A DNA stretch of 64,000 nt from Desulfitobacterium hafniense DCB-2 (lineage in GTDB: Bacteria > Bacillota > Desulfitobacteriia > Desulfitobacteriales > Desulfitobacteriaceae), in the NCBI RefSeq assembly GCF_000021925.1, contig NC_011830.1, positions 4,809,001-4,873,000 on the forward strand, written 5' to 3'. The translations under genes and the position numbers were made by a program. Shown in pieces: positions 9,579-18,193 of this stretch. Within the stretch, counting starts at the first letter, position 1. Each line of letters begins with the position of its first letter. The notes beneath the pieces were generated by a model, which worked only from the letters and a program-made list of their open reading frames with translations, did no database searches and had not been told where the DNA came from.

Positions 9579-9607
9579 TGGGACAGTTCACCTGTCCCTG
9601 TGTCCCA
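9579..9607. repeat. GGGACAG palindrome directly after fadA stop
   Basis: TGGGACA (9579-9585) and TGTCCCA (9601-9607) form inverted ends around cagttcacctgtccctg-type sequence. The right end touches the fadA stop codon at 9608-9610. It is a diverged member of the dispersed repeat family. Confidence 0.6.
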
Positions 9608-10762
9608 CTACAGAAGCTCGTAGACTCCTGCGGCTCCCATGCCGCCGCCGATGCACATGGTCACCATACCGTATTTGAGACCGCGGCGTTTCATTTCATG
9701 GAGCAGGGTGGCGGTGAGCTTTGCTCCGGTGCAGCCCAGGGGGTGTCCGAAAGCGATAGCGCCGCCGTTGGGATTGACCTTGGCCGGGTCGATGCCCAGG
9801 GTCTTGATGATGGCCAGGGACTGTGAGGCAAAAGCCTCGTTGAGCTCAAAGAGGTCTATTTGCTCAAGGGTTAAGCCCACTTGCTTGAGAACTTTGGGGA
9901 TGGCCTTGATGGGGCCGATTCCCATGAGTTCCGCCTCGACTCCTGCCACAGCGAAACCGCGCCATAGGGCAAGGGGTTTCAGGTCCAGCTCCTTGACCTT
10001 CTCCTCGGACATAAGGAGGGTGGCCGCGGCGCCGTCACTGGTCTGAGAGGAGTTCCCCGCCGTGACGCAGCCGCCGTTTTTGAAAGCCGGTTTTAGTTTG
10101 CCGAGGGATTCCACGGTACTATCGGCACGGATTCCTTCGTCTTTACTGAACCATACCTCTCCCTTTTTACCGCTGGCGATGAGGACAGGGACGATCTCTT
10201 CCTCAAAACGGCCGCCGACTTGGGCCGCGTGGGCCTTTTGATGGCTGGCTGCGGCAAACTCATCCTGTTGTTCCCGGGTAATTTCATATTTCTTGGCGAC
10301 ATTTTCGGCGGTAAGTCCCATGGAGAGGTAGACTTCCGGACAATGCTCCATCATGTAGGGATTGGGGGCTGGTTTGCCGCCGCCCATGGGCACCGCGGAC
10401 ATGCTTTCTGCTCCGCCGGCCAGCATGGCATGGGCTTCTCCCAGCCGGATTCTGTCTGCTGCCAGGGAGATAGCCTGCAGTCCTGAGGAACAAAAGCGGT
10501 TGATGGTGAGTCCGGATACATCGATGGGAAGACCTGCCCGCAGGGCAATCACCCGGGCCATGTTCATCCCTTGTTCTCCTTCGGGGAAGGAGCAGCCGAT
10601 GACACAATCATCAATATCTGCCGAATTTAGATTGGGGGCACTTTTCAAAACATCCTGAATAACAAAGGCTGCCAAATCATCCGGACGCATATGAGCCAGG
10701 GAGCCCCGGCCAGCTTTGCCGATGGCAGTACGTTTCGCTTCAATAATGAATGCTTCTTTCAT
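9608..10762 (-). CDS. fadA: Acetyl-CoA acyltransferase (3-ketoacyl-CoA thiolase) FadA
   Basis: This 384-aa thiolase cleaves 3-ketoacyl-CoA with CoA. The nucleophile is Cys91 in NRFCSSGLQ. The histidine is His340 in NPNGGAIAFGHPLGCTGA, and the second cysteine is Cys370 in MCIGGGMG. The length is usual for the family. GGAGG lies 9 bases upstream of the ATG, and the gene starts 13 bases after fadN stops, so the two are cotranscribed. The match to B. subtilis fadNAE order favours a degradative role over biosynthetic acetoacetyl-CoA formation. Confidence 0.92.
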   Translation of the reverse strand: MKEAFIIEAKRTAIGKAGRGSLAHMRPDDLAAFVIQDVLKSAPNLNSADIDDCVIGCSFPEGEQGMNMARVIALRAGLPIDVSGLTINRFCSSGLQAISLAADRIRLGEAHAMLAGGAESMSAVPMGGGKPAPNPYMMEHCPEVYLSMGLTAENVAKKYEITREQQDEFAAASHQKAHAAQVGGRFEEEIVPVLIASGKKGEVWFSKDEGIRADSTVESLGKLKPAFKNGGCVTAGNSSQTSDGAAATLLMSEEKVKELDLKPLALWRGFAVAGVEAELMGIGPIKAIPKVLKQVGLTLEQIDLFELNEAFASQSLAIIKTLGIDPAKVNPNGGAIAFGHPLGCTGAKLTATLLHEMKRRGLKYGMVTMCIGGGMGAAGVYELL

Positions 10763-10775
10763 GATCCTTCACCTC

Positions 10776-13163
10776 CTAATTCCTTAATGGCTTATTCTTG
10801 GTGAGCATATGCCGGATGCGATCCAGAGTCTTGGGTTCTCCGGCAAGGCTTAAGAACACTTCTCTTTCCAGATCCAGGAGATATTGCTCATCCACCAAAG
10901 TTCCGGCCAGAACATCGCCGCCGGTCATGGCATAAGCCAGTTTTTTCCCTAAGTGAGCATCGTATTCGGAGATATAACGCCCCTCTTTCATGCCATACAG
11001 GGCCATTTCCAGGAAGGCACAGACTCCCGGTCCTGCTGCTTTGACCTTCTGAGGAATGATGGGGCGGAAGTCTCTTGCCAGATCAAGGACACGGGCCTTG
11101 GCATCGAGGAGAACATGGTCGGCATTCATACTGCAGCGATCACTTGCCCTTAAGAAGCCAAGCTTTCTGGCCATTTCCGCACTGGTGGAAACCTGGGCCA
11201 TGGCCACTACTTCGAAGCGTTTGGCGAAGAAATAGTCCGGAGCAACGACCACGCCGGGAAGAATTCCTTCCATAGCGCGCAGGGCCATTTCCTTGGTGCC
11301 GCCGCCGCCGGGGATGAGGCCCACGCCCAGCTCCACCAGGCCCATATAGGTCTCAGCCGCAGGCTGGATGGCATGGGAATGGAGGCAAACCTCAGTTCCA
11401 CCGCCTAAAGTCATGCCATAGGGAGCGGCTACCACAGGCTTCTTGGCGTATTTCAGGGCCATGGTTCCCCTTTGGAATTCGCGGACCATGAGATCCAGGT
11501 CATCCCAATTGCCTTCTTCCGCTTCCATCATAATCAGCATCAGGTTGGCACCAACGGCGAAATTCTTACCCTGACTGCCGATCACCATCCCTAAATAGTT
11601 CTTTTCCACCTCTGCCAAGGACTTGTGAATCATGTTCATGATATCCCCGCCGATGGAGTTGTTCGGTGAATGGAATTCCAGGCAGGCTACACCGTCACCC
11701 ATATCAACTAAGCTGGCACCGGAATTGCCGAAGATTTTTTTGCCTTGTTTATGGGCCTTTTTAAGGGAGAAGGAATAGGGGCTGGCGGCCTTTTCCTTAT
11801 ATTCGCCTCCGGCATAGTACAGAGTGTCCCCGCCTTCGGTCTTCTCATAGAAACTGTCTTTGCCTTCAGCCAGCAGTTTTGCCACGATCTCAGGCAAGGT
11901 CCCGCCCTCAGCTGCGATGCGCTCCGCGGTGGCTTTAACGCCTAAGGCATCCCAGGTCTCAAATGGTCCCATTTCCCAGTTGAAGCCCAGCTTCATACCG
12001 GCATCAAGAGCTGTAAGATCATCGGCGATTTGGGGAGCCAGGCGGGCCGCATAAAGGAGAACTTCCTTCAAGACATTCCAGGCGAATTCAGCCCCGGGAT
12101 CTTTGCCGTTGACCAAGGTTTTCATCTTATCTTTAAGACCGCCCGCATTCTTGGCTTTATCCAGGCAGGCAAATTTGACTTTCTTCTTGGGAACATACTC
12201 CATGGTATGGGGATCAAGAACCAGTACTTCTTTGCCTTCTGCTGTCTTGACTTTTTTATAGAACCCCTGCTTGCTCTTATCTCCCAGCCAGCCGTTTTTG
12301 ATCATGGTATGAATAAAGTCCGGCATGACGAAGAACTCTTTTTCTTCAGGGACATTATCTCCCACGTTATTGGCGACATGGACAAAGGTGTCCAGACCCA
12401 CCATATCCACGGTCCGGAAGGAGGCTGACTTAGGACGTCCCATCACCGGTCCGGTTAAAGCATCCACTTCATCGATGGTTAAGCCGGAACGCTGCATCTC
12501 TCTGATGGTTGCCGCCAAACCAAAGACGCCGATGCGGTTGGCGATGAAGTTGGGCGTATCCTTAGCATAGACGACCCCTTTGCCCAGCACCCGCTCGGCA
12601 AACTCTTCCATCTCCTGAATAACGGTCGGATCCGTGTTGGGTCCGGGAATCAGTTCAAAAAGCTTCATATAACGGGGAGGATTAAAGAAGTGGGTGCCGA
12701 AAAAGCTCTTGGTAAATTCTTCAGGAAGCCCTTCTGTCATGGATTTTAAAGAAATACCGGAAGTGTTGGATGTTACAATGGTCCCCGGGCGGACATGCTG
12801 GGCCACCTTCTTAAAGAGGTCGATTTTGATGTCCAAACGCTCTACGACCACTTCAATAACCCAGTCCACTTCTTGCAAACGGGGCAGATCATCCTCAAAA
12901 TTGCCGACTTCGATGCGATCCGCAAATTCCGGCACAAACAGCGGAGCAGGGTTCATCTTGATGAGTTTGGCTTTGTTGGATGCGGCAAAACGATTTCTGA
13001 CTTGGGGGGATGCCAAGGTCAGCCCGGCCGCTTCTTCCTCCGGCAACAAACTAGGGGGTACTATGTCCAGCAGTATACTGGGAATCCCGGCATTGGCGAG
13101 ATGGGCCGCGATGGTGCTTCCCATAACCCCTGAGCCTAAAACCGCCACTTTATAGATGGCCAT
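10776..13163 (-). CDS. fadN: 3-hydroxyacyl-CoA dehydrogenase/enoyl-CoA hydratase FadN
   Basis: The start at MAIYKVAVLGSG gives 795 aa, the normal FadN length, with AGGAGG 6 bases upstream; a longer frame to 13289 has no such signal. The N-terminal Rossmann motif GSGVMGSTIAAHLANAG binds NAD. GTHFFNPPRYMKLFELIPG is typical of the dehydrogenase active site. The C-terminal third is a crotonase domain (PYGMTLGGGTEVCLHS, LGVGLIPGGGGTKEM). Hydration and 3-hydroxyacyl oxidation are therefore on one chain, with the dehydrogenase first, as in FadN and unlike E. coli FadB. It is the first gene of the fadNAE block and follows fadR. Confidence 0.92.
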   Translation of the reverse strand: MAIYKVAVLGSGVMGSTIAAHLANAGIPSILLDIVPPSLLPEEEAAGLTLASPQVRNRFAASNKAKLIKMNPAPLFVPEFADRIEVGNFEDDLPRLQEVDWVIEVVVERLDIKIDLFKKVAQHVRPGTIVTSNTSGISLKSMTEGLPEEFTKSFFGTHFFNPPRYMKLFELIPGPNTDPTVIQEMEEFAERVLGKGVVYAKDTPNFIANRIGVFGLAATIREMQRSGLTIDEVDALTGPVMGRPKSASFRTVDMVGLDTFVHVANNVGDNVPEEKEFFVMPDFIHTMIKNGWLGDKSKQGFYKKVKTAEGKEVLVLDPHTMEYVPKKKVKFACLDKAKNAGGLKDKMKTLVNGKDPGAEFAWNVLKEVLLYAARLAPQIADDLTALDAGMKLGFNWEMGPFETWDALGVKATAERIAAEGGTLPEIVAKLLAEGKDSFYEKTEGGDTLYYAGGEYKEKAASPYSFSLKKAHKQGKKIFGNSGASLVDMGDGVACLEFHSPNNSIGGDIMNMIHKSLAEVEKNYLGMVIGSQGKNFAVGANLMLIMMEAEEGNWDDLDLMVREFQRGTMALKYAKKPVVAAPYGMTLGGGTEVCLHSHAIQPAAETYMGLVELGVGLIPGGGGTKEMALRAMEGILPGVVVAPDYFFAKRFEVVAMAQVSTSAEMARKLGFLRASDRCSMNADHVLLDAKARVLDLARDFRPIIPQKVKAAGPGVCAFLEMALYGMKEGRYISEYDAHLGKKLAYAMTGGDVLAGTLVDEQYLLDLEREVFLSLAGEPKTLDRIRHMLTKNKPLRN

Positions 13164-13298
13164 ATTCATCCTCCTTCTCTCATTTGGCTTTGTTGTATGA
13201 TTTTTAAATTTATGAATATTCAGTCTTTCACTTCGAGAGAAAGTCCTCAGATCCTCTAAGCTCATGACTTTCCCTGAGAAAATTTGCAAGGGGATTGC

Positions 13299-13892
13299 TT
13301 ATTCCTTGGGCAGCCCGAGAGCTCCTGAAAACAGCTCCAGCATGCAGTCTGCTTCCTTGCTTAAAGAGCGCTCAGACCGTGCAAAAACCCAGTCGGTAGT
13401 CGCCCGATCGATGGTGCCGAAAATCATTTGGCGGGCGACATGGATATTGAGTGAAGGAATAATTTCCTGTTGCTTTATTCCTTCTTCAATCACCTCCTCA
13501 ACCAGTCGGAAGTACTCTCGCAGCGGCACCGCAATCGCACTGTACAGATTTGAATTGGGCTGCCTTAATTCGACCTGGGTAACGGTTGCCAGAGCACGAT
13601 TATTCTCCATATGGGTCAAATGAGTGTGGACAATTGCCCTAAGGCGGCTTCGGGTGTCCTGACAGGATTCCATCCTGCTGCGGATGAGTTGGATAAAATC
13701 TCCCATTCTTTCCGTAAAGAGACGAATGAGGATATCTTCTTTATTCTTAAAGTAGAGGTAAATCGTCCCGTCAGCCACTCCCGCAATTCGGGCAATCTTC
13801 GATACCTGACACGAATGATAGCCAACTTCTGCAAATGCTTCTATTGCTGCATCTAAAATTCTTTCATATTTGTCTTCCCGGGAAACAGCCAT
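13299..13892 (-). CDS. fadR: TetR-family repressor of fatty-acid degradation FadR (YsiA type)
   Basis: This 197-aa protein has an N-terminal TetR helix-turn-helix (QVSKIARIAGVADGTIYLYFKNKEDIL, about 33-59). This stretch and ARQMIFGTID further on closely resemble B. subtilis FadR as I recall it. FadR binds operators that are released by long-chain acyl-CoA. A site that fits the published FadR box lies at 15891-15908, in front of etfB. AAGGAGA is 6 bases upstream of the ATG. The gene sits between etfA and fadN with its own candidate promoter, so autoregulation within the operon is likely. Confidence 0.9.
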   Translation of the reverse strand: MAVSREDKYERILDAAIEAFAEVGYHSCQVSKIARIAGVADGTIYLYFKNKEDILIRLFTERMGDFIQLIRSRMESCQDTRSRLRAIVHTHLTHMENNRALATVTQVELRQPNSNLYSAIAVPLREYFRLVEEVIEEGIKQQEIIPSLNIHVARQMIFGTIDRATTDWVFARSERSLSKEADCMLELFSGALGLPKE

Positions 13893-13924
13893 ACTTCGTC
13901 TCCTTTACTTACTTTTTTGACTTA

Positions 13925-13954
13925 ATTAGACATCCTTCTTATCGAACTTGTCAA
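13925..13954 (-). promoter_or_regulatory. Candidate sigma-A promoter for fadR
   Basis: On the minus strand TTGACA (13949-13954) is followed after 18 bases by TCTAAT (13925-13930), 32 bases upstream of the fadR ATG. The gap between etfA and fadR therefore may hold an internal promoter. Confidence 0.55.
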
Positions 13955-14038
13955 GCTCTCCTTTTCTTCAGTAGGGTTACCCGAGGCCGCGGACCTGTTT
14001 ATCCTCTTGATCCCTTTCCAGGCAGTGCTCTGTTTTGC

Positions 14039-15025
14039 TTAAGCCAGTTGCTTTTTGAACTCCTCAGTAAGCAAGGGGACGATTTCAAAGACATCCCCGA
14101 CAATGCCATAATCCGCCACGGTAAAGATGTTTGCTTCCGGGTCTTTATTGATCGCTACAATCACCTTGGCGGAACCCATTCCCGCCAAATGCTGGATAGC
14201 TCCCGAAATTCCGCAGGCAATATACAAGGTTGGGGAAACTGTCTTGCCGGTTTGACCTACCTGATATTTATATTCCCGGTATCCGGAATCAACGGCTGCC
14301 CGGGAAGCCCCGACAGCGGCTCCTATGGTATCGGCAAGGTCTTCAAGGATCTTGAAGTTTTCCGCATTCTTCATGGCCCGCCCGCCGGAAACGATCACAT
14401 TGGCATCGGTAAGTTCGGGGCGGCTGGAAGCCTGACGAATAACTTCTTTGACGATGGCTCTGAGATCAGCGGCATCGATACTTGCCGCAACTTCCACCAC
14501 TTCCGCTTGACGGTCCGGATTAGGAGCGGCCACGCTGAAGCTGTTGGGACGGATGGTGGCCAGAATGGGGCGTGCCTCAGTAGCTACTTCTGCATAGGCC
14601 TTACCGGCATAGACAGGGCGCTTAAAGCGCAGTTTGTAGGCAGGGTCCACGCTAACGGCCACACAATCTGACGCGCATCCCACTCCCAGGCGCTGGGCCA
14701 GACGGGGAGCCAGATCCCGGCCAATCCCGGTATTGCCCATCATCACCACTTCGGGCTCCTCATCCCGGATCACCCGGTTGAGTACGGAGGTGTAGGCACC
14801 GGTGGTATAATCTTTTAAAGCCGGGTCGTCCACAACGATCACTTTATCGGCACCATAGGAAGCTGCCGCCGCAGCCAAATCCTTAAGGTTTTGGCCCAAT
14901 AGTACCCCTGTGACCTTCAATCCGGCCATGTCCGCTAAACGCCGGCCTTCGCTCAGAAGCTCCAGGGAGACCTTGCGAAGCTCCCCGTTATACTGCTCAA
15001 GTACAACTAAAATTCCCTTAGGCAT
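14039..15025 (-). CDS. etfA: Electron transfer flavoprotein alpha subunit
   Basis: This 328-aa protein carries the C-terminal FAD-binding domain of Etf alpha: VSGGRAMKNAENFKILEDLA, VGASRAAVDSGY, QVGQTGKTVSPTLYIACGISG and NKDPEANIFTVADYGIVGD. Start MPKGILVV at 15025 is preferred over the upstream TTG because GAGAGG lies 10 bases before it. It pairs with EtfB, 57 bases upstream, and accepts electrons from FadE and related dehydrogenases. The membrane oxidoreductase at 3968-6052 is the likely next carrier. Confidence 0.92.
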   Translation of the reverse strand: MPKGILVVLEQYNGELRKVSLELLSEGRRLADMAGLKVTGVLLGQNLKDLAAAAASYGADKVIVVDDPALKDYTTGAYTSVLNRVIRDEEPEVVMMGNTGIGRDLAPRLAQRLGVGCASDCVAVSVDPAYKLRFKRPVYAGKAYAEVATEARPILATIRPNSFSVAAPNPDRQAEVVEVAASIDAADLRAIVKEVIRQASSRPELTDANVIVSGGRAMKNAENFKILEDLADTIGAAVGASRAAVDSGYREYKYQVGQTGKTVSPTLYIACGISGAIQHLAGMGSAKVIVAINKDPEANIFTVADYGIVGDVFEIVPLLTEEFKKQLA

Positions 15026-15082
15026 CCTGCTCAATCCTCTCTTTCCTTGTTTTCCTTCAACTCATTCCTTATTTTCCGTCAA

Positions 15083-15865
15083 CTAAATTACTTTTGCTTC
15101 ATTCATCAAGGCATTGACCAATTCGGCAACAGCCTGAGGAGGTTCTCCCTGAATCAGGCGGCCGGCTTGGCGGGCAGGAGGCAGGCTCATATTGACCACC
15201 TTCATCTTCGCCCCTTGGGTGCCGGCTTCAGCCGCCGTCAGGCCAAGATCGGCCAAGGTCAAAGTCTTCAATTCCTTTTTCTTGGCTTTCATAATTCCGG
15301 CCACGGAAGGATAGCGGGGCTCGTTCAACCCTTTTTGGGCGGTGATCACAGCCGGCAAGGGCACTTCGACAACTTCCGTACCCCCGTCGATGTCACGGGA
15401 CACTGTGGCGGTCATGCCTTCCACCTTCAACTCTGAGACAGTTGAAACCGACGGCACGCCCAACAGCTCTGCCAGACGGGCGGTCACCTGGCTGGAGCCG
15501 TCATCAATGGCAATCCGTCCGGAAAGAATGATATCATAGGGAATGTTTTGAACAGCTTTAGCGAGAACGACCGCAGTAACAAATTCGTCACTGCCCTCTA
15601 AAGCAGGATCCTGAATGGCAACCGCTTTATCCGCTCCCATAGCCAGGGCTGTGCGCAGCACTTCACTGACTTTGGGGCCACCCATGCTCAATACGGTTAC
15701 TTCGCCGCCGAATTTCTCTTTGAGGCGGATTCCCTCTTCCACAGCAAACTCATCATAAGGATTCATGATGAGATTTACCCCGGTCGAGTCGATTTGACCC
15801 TGTGGGTTGATCACAATCTTCGCTTCGGTGTCAAATGTTTGTTTCAGACAAACCAATATGTTCAT
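15083..15865 (-). CDS. etfB: Electron transfer flavoprotein beta subunit
   Basis: This 260-aa protein has the usual Etf beta landmarks: MNILVCLKQT, NPYDEFAVEEGIRLKE, LSMGGPKVSEVLRTALAMGADKAV and GVPSVSTVSEL. Its length is standard. It is the first gene of the minus-strand fad operon, with a FadR box 26 bases upstream of its ATG, so it probably sets expression for the whole set. Whether this Etf can bifurcate electrons cannot be told from what I can see; the link to a membrane quinone reductase argues for the simple type. Confidence 0.92.
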   Translation of the reverse strand: MNILVCLKQTFDTEAKIVINPQGQIDSTGVNLIMNPYDEFAVEEGIRLKEKFGGEVTVLSMGGPKVSEVLRTALAMGADKAVAIQDPALEGSDEFVTAVVLAKAVQNIPYDIILSGRIAIDDGSSQVTARLAELLGVPSVSTVSELKVEGMTATVSRDIDGGTEVVEVPLPAVITAQKGLNEPRYPSVAGIMKAKKKELKTLTLADLGLTAAEAGTQGAKMKVVNMSLPPARQAGRLIQGEPPQAVAELVNALMNEAKVI

Positions 15866-15890
15866 CTCGTTTCCCCTTTCTCCTCATCCA

Positions 15891-15908
15891 TGAATGAATA
15901 CTCATTCA
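15891..15908. promoter_or_regulatory. FadR box upstream of etfB
   Basis: The sequence TGAATGAATACTCATTCA is an 18-bp inverted repeat (ATGAATGA / TCATTCAT with a 4-base centre). It fits the B. subtilis FadR consensus TGAATGAMTANTCATTCA at every position as I recall it. It lies just downstream of a candidate -10 (TATAAA on the minus strand, about 15911-15916), with TTGTCC 18 bases before it. Binding there would block etfB transcription. Confidence 0.85.
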
Positions 15909-16041
15909 TTTTTATAATATAATATCAAATTCCCGGACAAAACGGAATACCATTTTAAAAATATTTTATATTTATTTAATTATCTGATTATTCTCAAAAA
16001 AATGTTTCCCTCTTGGGTTTTTCATGATATGCTGTTCAGTA

Positions 16042-16057
16042 ATGAATGGTCATTCAT
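16042..16057. promoter_or_regulatory. FadR-like operator with short spacer upstream of dienoyl-CoA reductase gene
   Basis: ATGAATG-GT-CATTCAT is a perfect inverted repeat with the same half-sites as the FadR box but a 2-base rather than 6-base spacer between the GAATG/CATTC cores. It follows a weak -10-like TATGCT at 16028-16033 and ends just before the ribosome site GGAGGT at 16062-16067. Confidence 0.6.
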
Positions 16058-16074
16058 TTTTGGAGGTGCCAACT

Positions 16075-18123
16075 ATGTCAAACCAAGATCCTCTTTTTTC
16101 ACCGATTCGCATCGGGAAAATGGAGCTGAAAAACCGTATAGTGCTGCCCGCCATGCATCTCAACTACTGTCCTGACGGGGAGGTCACAGAGCGGCTCATT
16201 GAATTCTACCGGGTGCGCGCCCGGGGCGGGGTCGGCCTGGTTATTGTCGGTGGCTGCGGCATCGACCGGGTCGGCAATACTTTAGGCATGATTCAATTGG
16301 ATGAGGATCGCTATATCCCCGGGTTGCAGAAGCTTGTGGAGGCTGTCCATCAGGAAGGCGCCAAGGTCATGACCCAGCTCTATCAGGCGGGAAACTATGC
16401 ATCTTCTCTATTAACCGGGAATCAACCAGTGGCCCCTTCTCCTCTCCCTTCCAAATTAACGAAAGAAATCCCTCACGAACTGACCGTAGAGGAAATTAAG
16501 GAACTGGTGCAAACTTTTGCCCAGGCCGCTGTTCGTACTCAAAAGGCAGGGTTTGACGGGGTGGAGATTTTAGCCGGCACGGGGTATCTCATCTCGGAGT
16601 TTCTCTCTCCGGCAACCAATAAGAGGACGGACGAGTATGGCGGGGATCTGCCCAACCGGATGCGTTTTGCCCTGGAAATTATGGCGGCCATCCGCCAGGG
16701 AGTGGGGCCTGACTTCCCTGTCGTTGTCCGGATTGCGGGCCATGACTTTATTCCGGGGGGACATACCAATAAAGAGGCCCGGACCTTTGCTAAAGCCTTG
16801 GCGGCAGCAGGGGTTGATGCCATCAATGTAACAGGAGGCTGGCATGAGACCCTCGTCCCTCAGATTACCATGAATGTTCCCCCGGCCGCCTTCCGCTATT
16901 TAGTCCGGGGAATTAAACAGGCGGTTGACCTGCCGGTGTTTGCTTCCAACCGCATTACCACCCCTGAATTGGCCCGGGATATCCTTACTTCCGGGGATGC
17001 GGATTTGGTAGGGTTCGCCCGGCCGATTCTGGCGGATCCCAACCTGCCTTTAAAAGCCCAGGGCTTGGATCCTTCACCCCTCCGCCCCTGCGTCGCCTGC
17101 AACCAGGGGTGCCTGGATCATGTGTTCCGGGGAATACCCGTAGCTTGCCTGGTCAATGCGGAGGCCGGACGGGAAGCTGAGCTCAAGGTCCGGGGAGTTT
17201 CTTCATCCTCCAGGAAGGTTCTCGTCGTAGGGGCCGGTCCTGCCGGACTGGAGTTCGCGCGGGCAGCCAGCTCACAGGGACATAATATAACGGTCTGGGA
17301 AAAATCCGGCCTGCTGGGCGGGCAGCTTAATTTGGCTGCGGCGCCGCCTGATCGCCAGGATTTCCATCGCTTTACGGAATATCTGGCTCGGGCCTGTAAG
17401 GCTCAGGGAGTCAGAATCTATACCAACCAGGAAGCTGATGTGGAAAATATTTTGGCAGGTATTGCGGAGGAGGGCTTTACCGACATTATCCTTGCTACCG
17501 GTGCCCTGCCCATGGCCCCTCCCTTCCCCGTGGAGGAAGGGGTGGAGATTGCCCAGGCCTGGGATGTCCTGGCCGGAAAAGAAACCGGGGAACATGTGGT
17601 GATTGTCGGAGGCGGCTCGGTGGGGGTAGAAACAGCCCTCTATCTGGCCGGTCAGGGAACCCTGGATGCCGAAATCCTCCGCTTTCTGATCGTCAATCAG
17701 GCGGAGAGCACGGAGACCCTGGCCAGATTGCTTTTCCAAGGAAGAAAACGGGTTACTCTGGTGGAAATGACCAAGGGCGTGGGCCGGGATCTGGGTTCAA
17801 GCACCCGCTGGGCAATGCTGGCCGATCTCCAGCGTCATCAGGTCAAGGTTTTAACCAATACCATGGTGAAAGCGGTCCGTGCCGATGGGGTCTGGGTGGA
17901 GGGTCCGGAGGGTGAAAGCCTGATCCCCGGAGATACCGTGGTAGCGGCCGTTGGCTCTGTGGCTAATCAGGAGCTGCTGAAAGCTCTCCAGGATAAGCTG
18001 CCTGCCCATGTAACCCTGCAGCAGATCGGAGACGCCACTAAGCCAGCCAAAGTTCTGGATGCAGTTCATGCCGGATATAAGGCAGCACTTAGTTTGGGGC
18101 AGACCGGATATGCCCAGGAATAA
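16075..18123 (+). CDS. 2,4-dienoyl-CoA reductase-like NADH:flavin oxidoreductase (FadH/old yellow enzyme family)
   Basis: The start MSNQDPLFSPIRIGK has GGAGGT 7 bases upstream and gives 682 aa; a frame to 16024 lacks a ribosome site. The N-terminal half is an FMN TIM barrel (KNRIVLPAMHLNY, YGGDLPNRMRFALEI, VGFARPILADPNLP). A four-cysteine iron-sulfur motif then starts at CVACNQGC. The C-terminal half has two dinucleotide folds (VLVVGAGPAGLEFARAAS and VVIVGGGSVGVETALYLAG). This is the E. coli FadH architecture. Its divergent position beside etfB and the FadR-like operator support a role in unsaturated fatty-acid oxidation. Other OYE-family substrates remain possible. Confidence 0.82.
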   Translation: MSNQDPLFSPIRIGKMELKNRIVLPAMHLNYCPDGEVTERLIEFYRVRARGGVGLVIVGGCGIDRVGNTLGMIQLDEDRYIPGLQKLVEAVHQEGAKVMTQLYQAGNYASSLLTGNQPVAPSPLPSKLTKEIPHELTVEEIKELVQTFAQAAVRTQKAGFDGVEILAGTGYLISEFLSPATNKRTDEYGGDLPNRMRFALEIMAAIRQGVGPDFPVVVRIAGHDFIPGGHTNKEARTFAKALAAAGVDAINVTGGWHETLVPQITMNVPPAAFRYLVRGIKQAVDLPVFASNRITTPELARDILTSGDADLVGFARPILADPNLPLKAQGLDPSPLRPCVACNQGCLDHVFRGIPVACLVNAEAGREAELKVRGVSSSSRKVLVVGAGPAGLEFARAASSQGHNITVWEKSGLLGGQLNLAAAPPDRQDFHRFTEYLARACKAQGVRIYTNQEADVENILAGIAEEGFTDIILATGALPMAPPFPVEEGVEIAQAWDVLAGKETGEHVVIVGGGSVGVETALYLAGQGTLDAEILRFLIVNQAESTETLARLLFQGRKRVTLVEMTKGVGRDLGSSTRWAMLADLQRHQVKVLTNTMVKAVRADGVWVEGPEGESLIPGDTVVAAVGSVANQELLKALQDKLPAHVTLQQIGDATKPAKVLDAVHAGYKAALSLGQTGYAQE

Positions 18124-18128
18124 GGAAC

Positions 18129-18156
18129 GTTGATACACTAAAGTTGATACACTAAA
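18129..18156. repeat. Perfect 14-bp tandem duplication before enoyl-CoA hydratase gene
   Basis: gttgatacactaaa occurs at 18129-18142 and again at 18143-18156. It lies in the 70-base gap between the two plus-strand fad genes. Confidence 0.85.
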
Positions 18157-18193
18157 TAAATAGGGTTGCCAACCCATGAGAGGGGTAAGATTG

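Noticed and set aside
9439..9607. CRISPR-like repeats
   Set aside because: The GGGACAG units are palindromes of differing length without regular spacers.
16024..16074. Longer N-terminus for the dienoyl-CoA reductase-like protein
   Set aside because: The extension overlaps the operator palindrome and has no ribosome site, whereas GGAGGT precedes the ATG at 16075.
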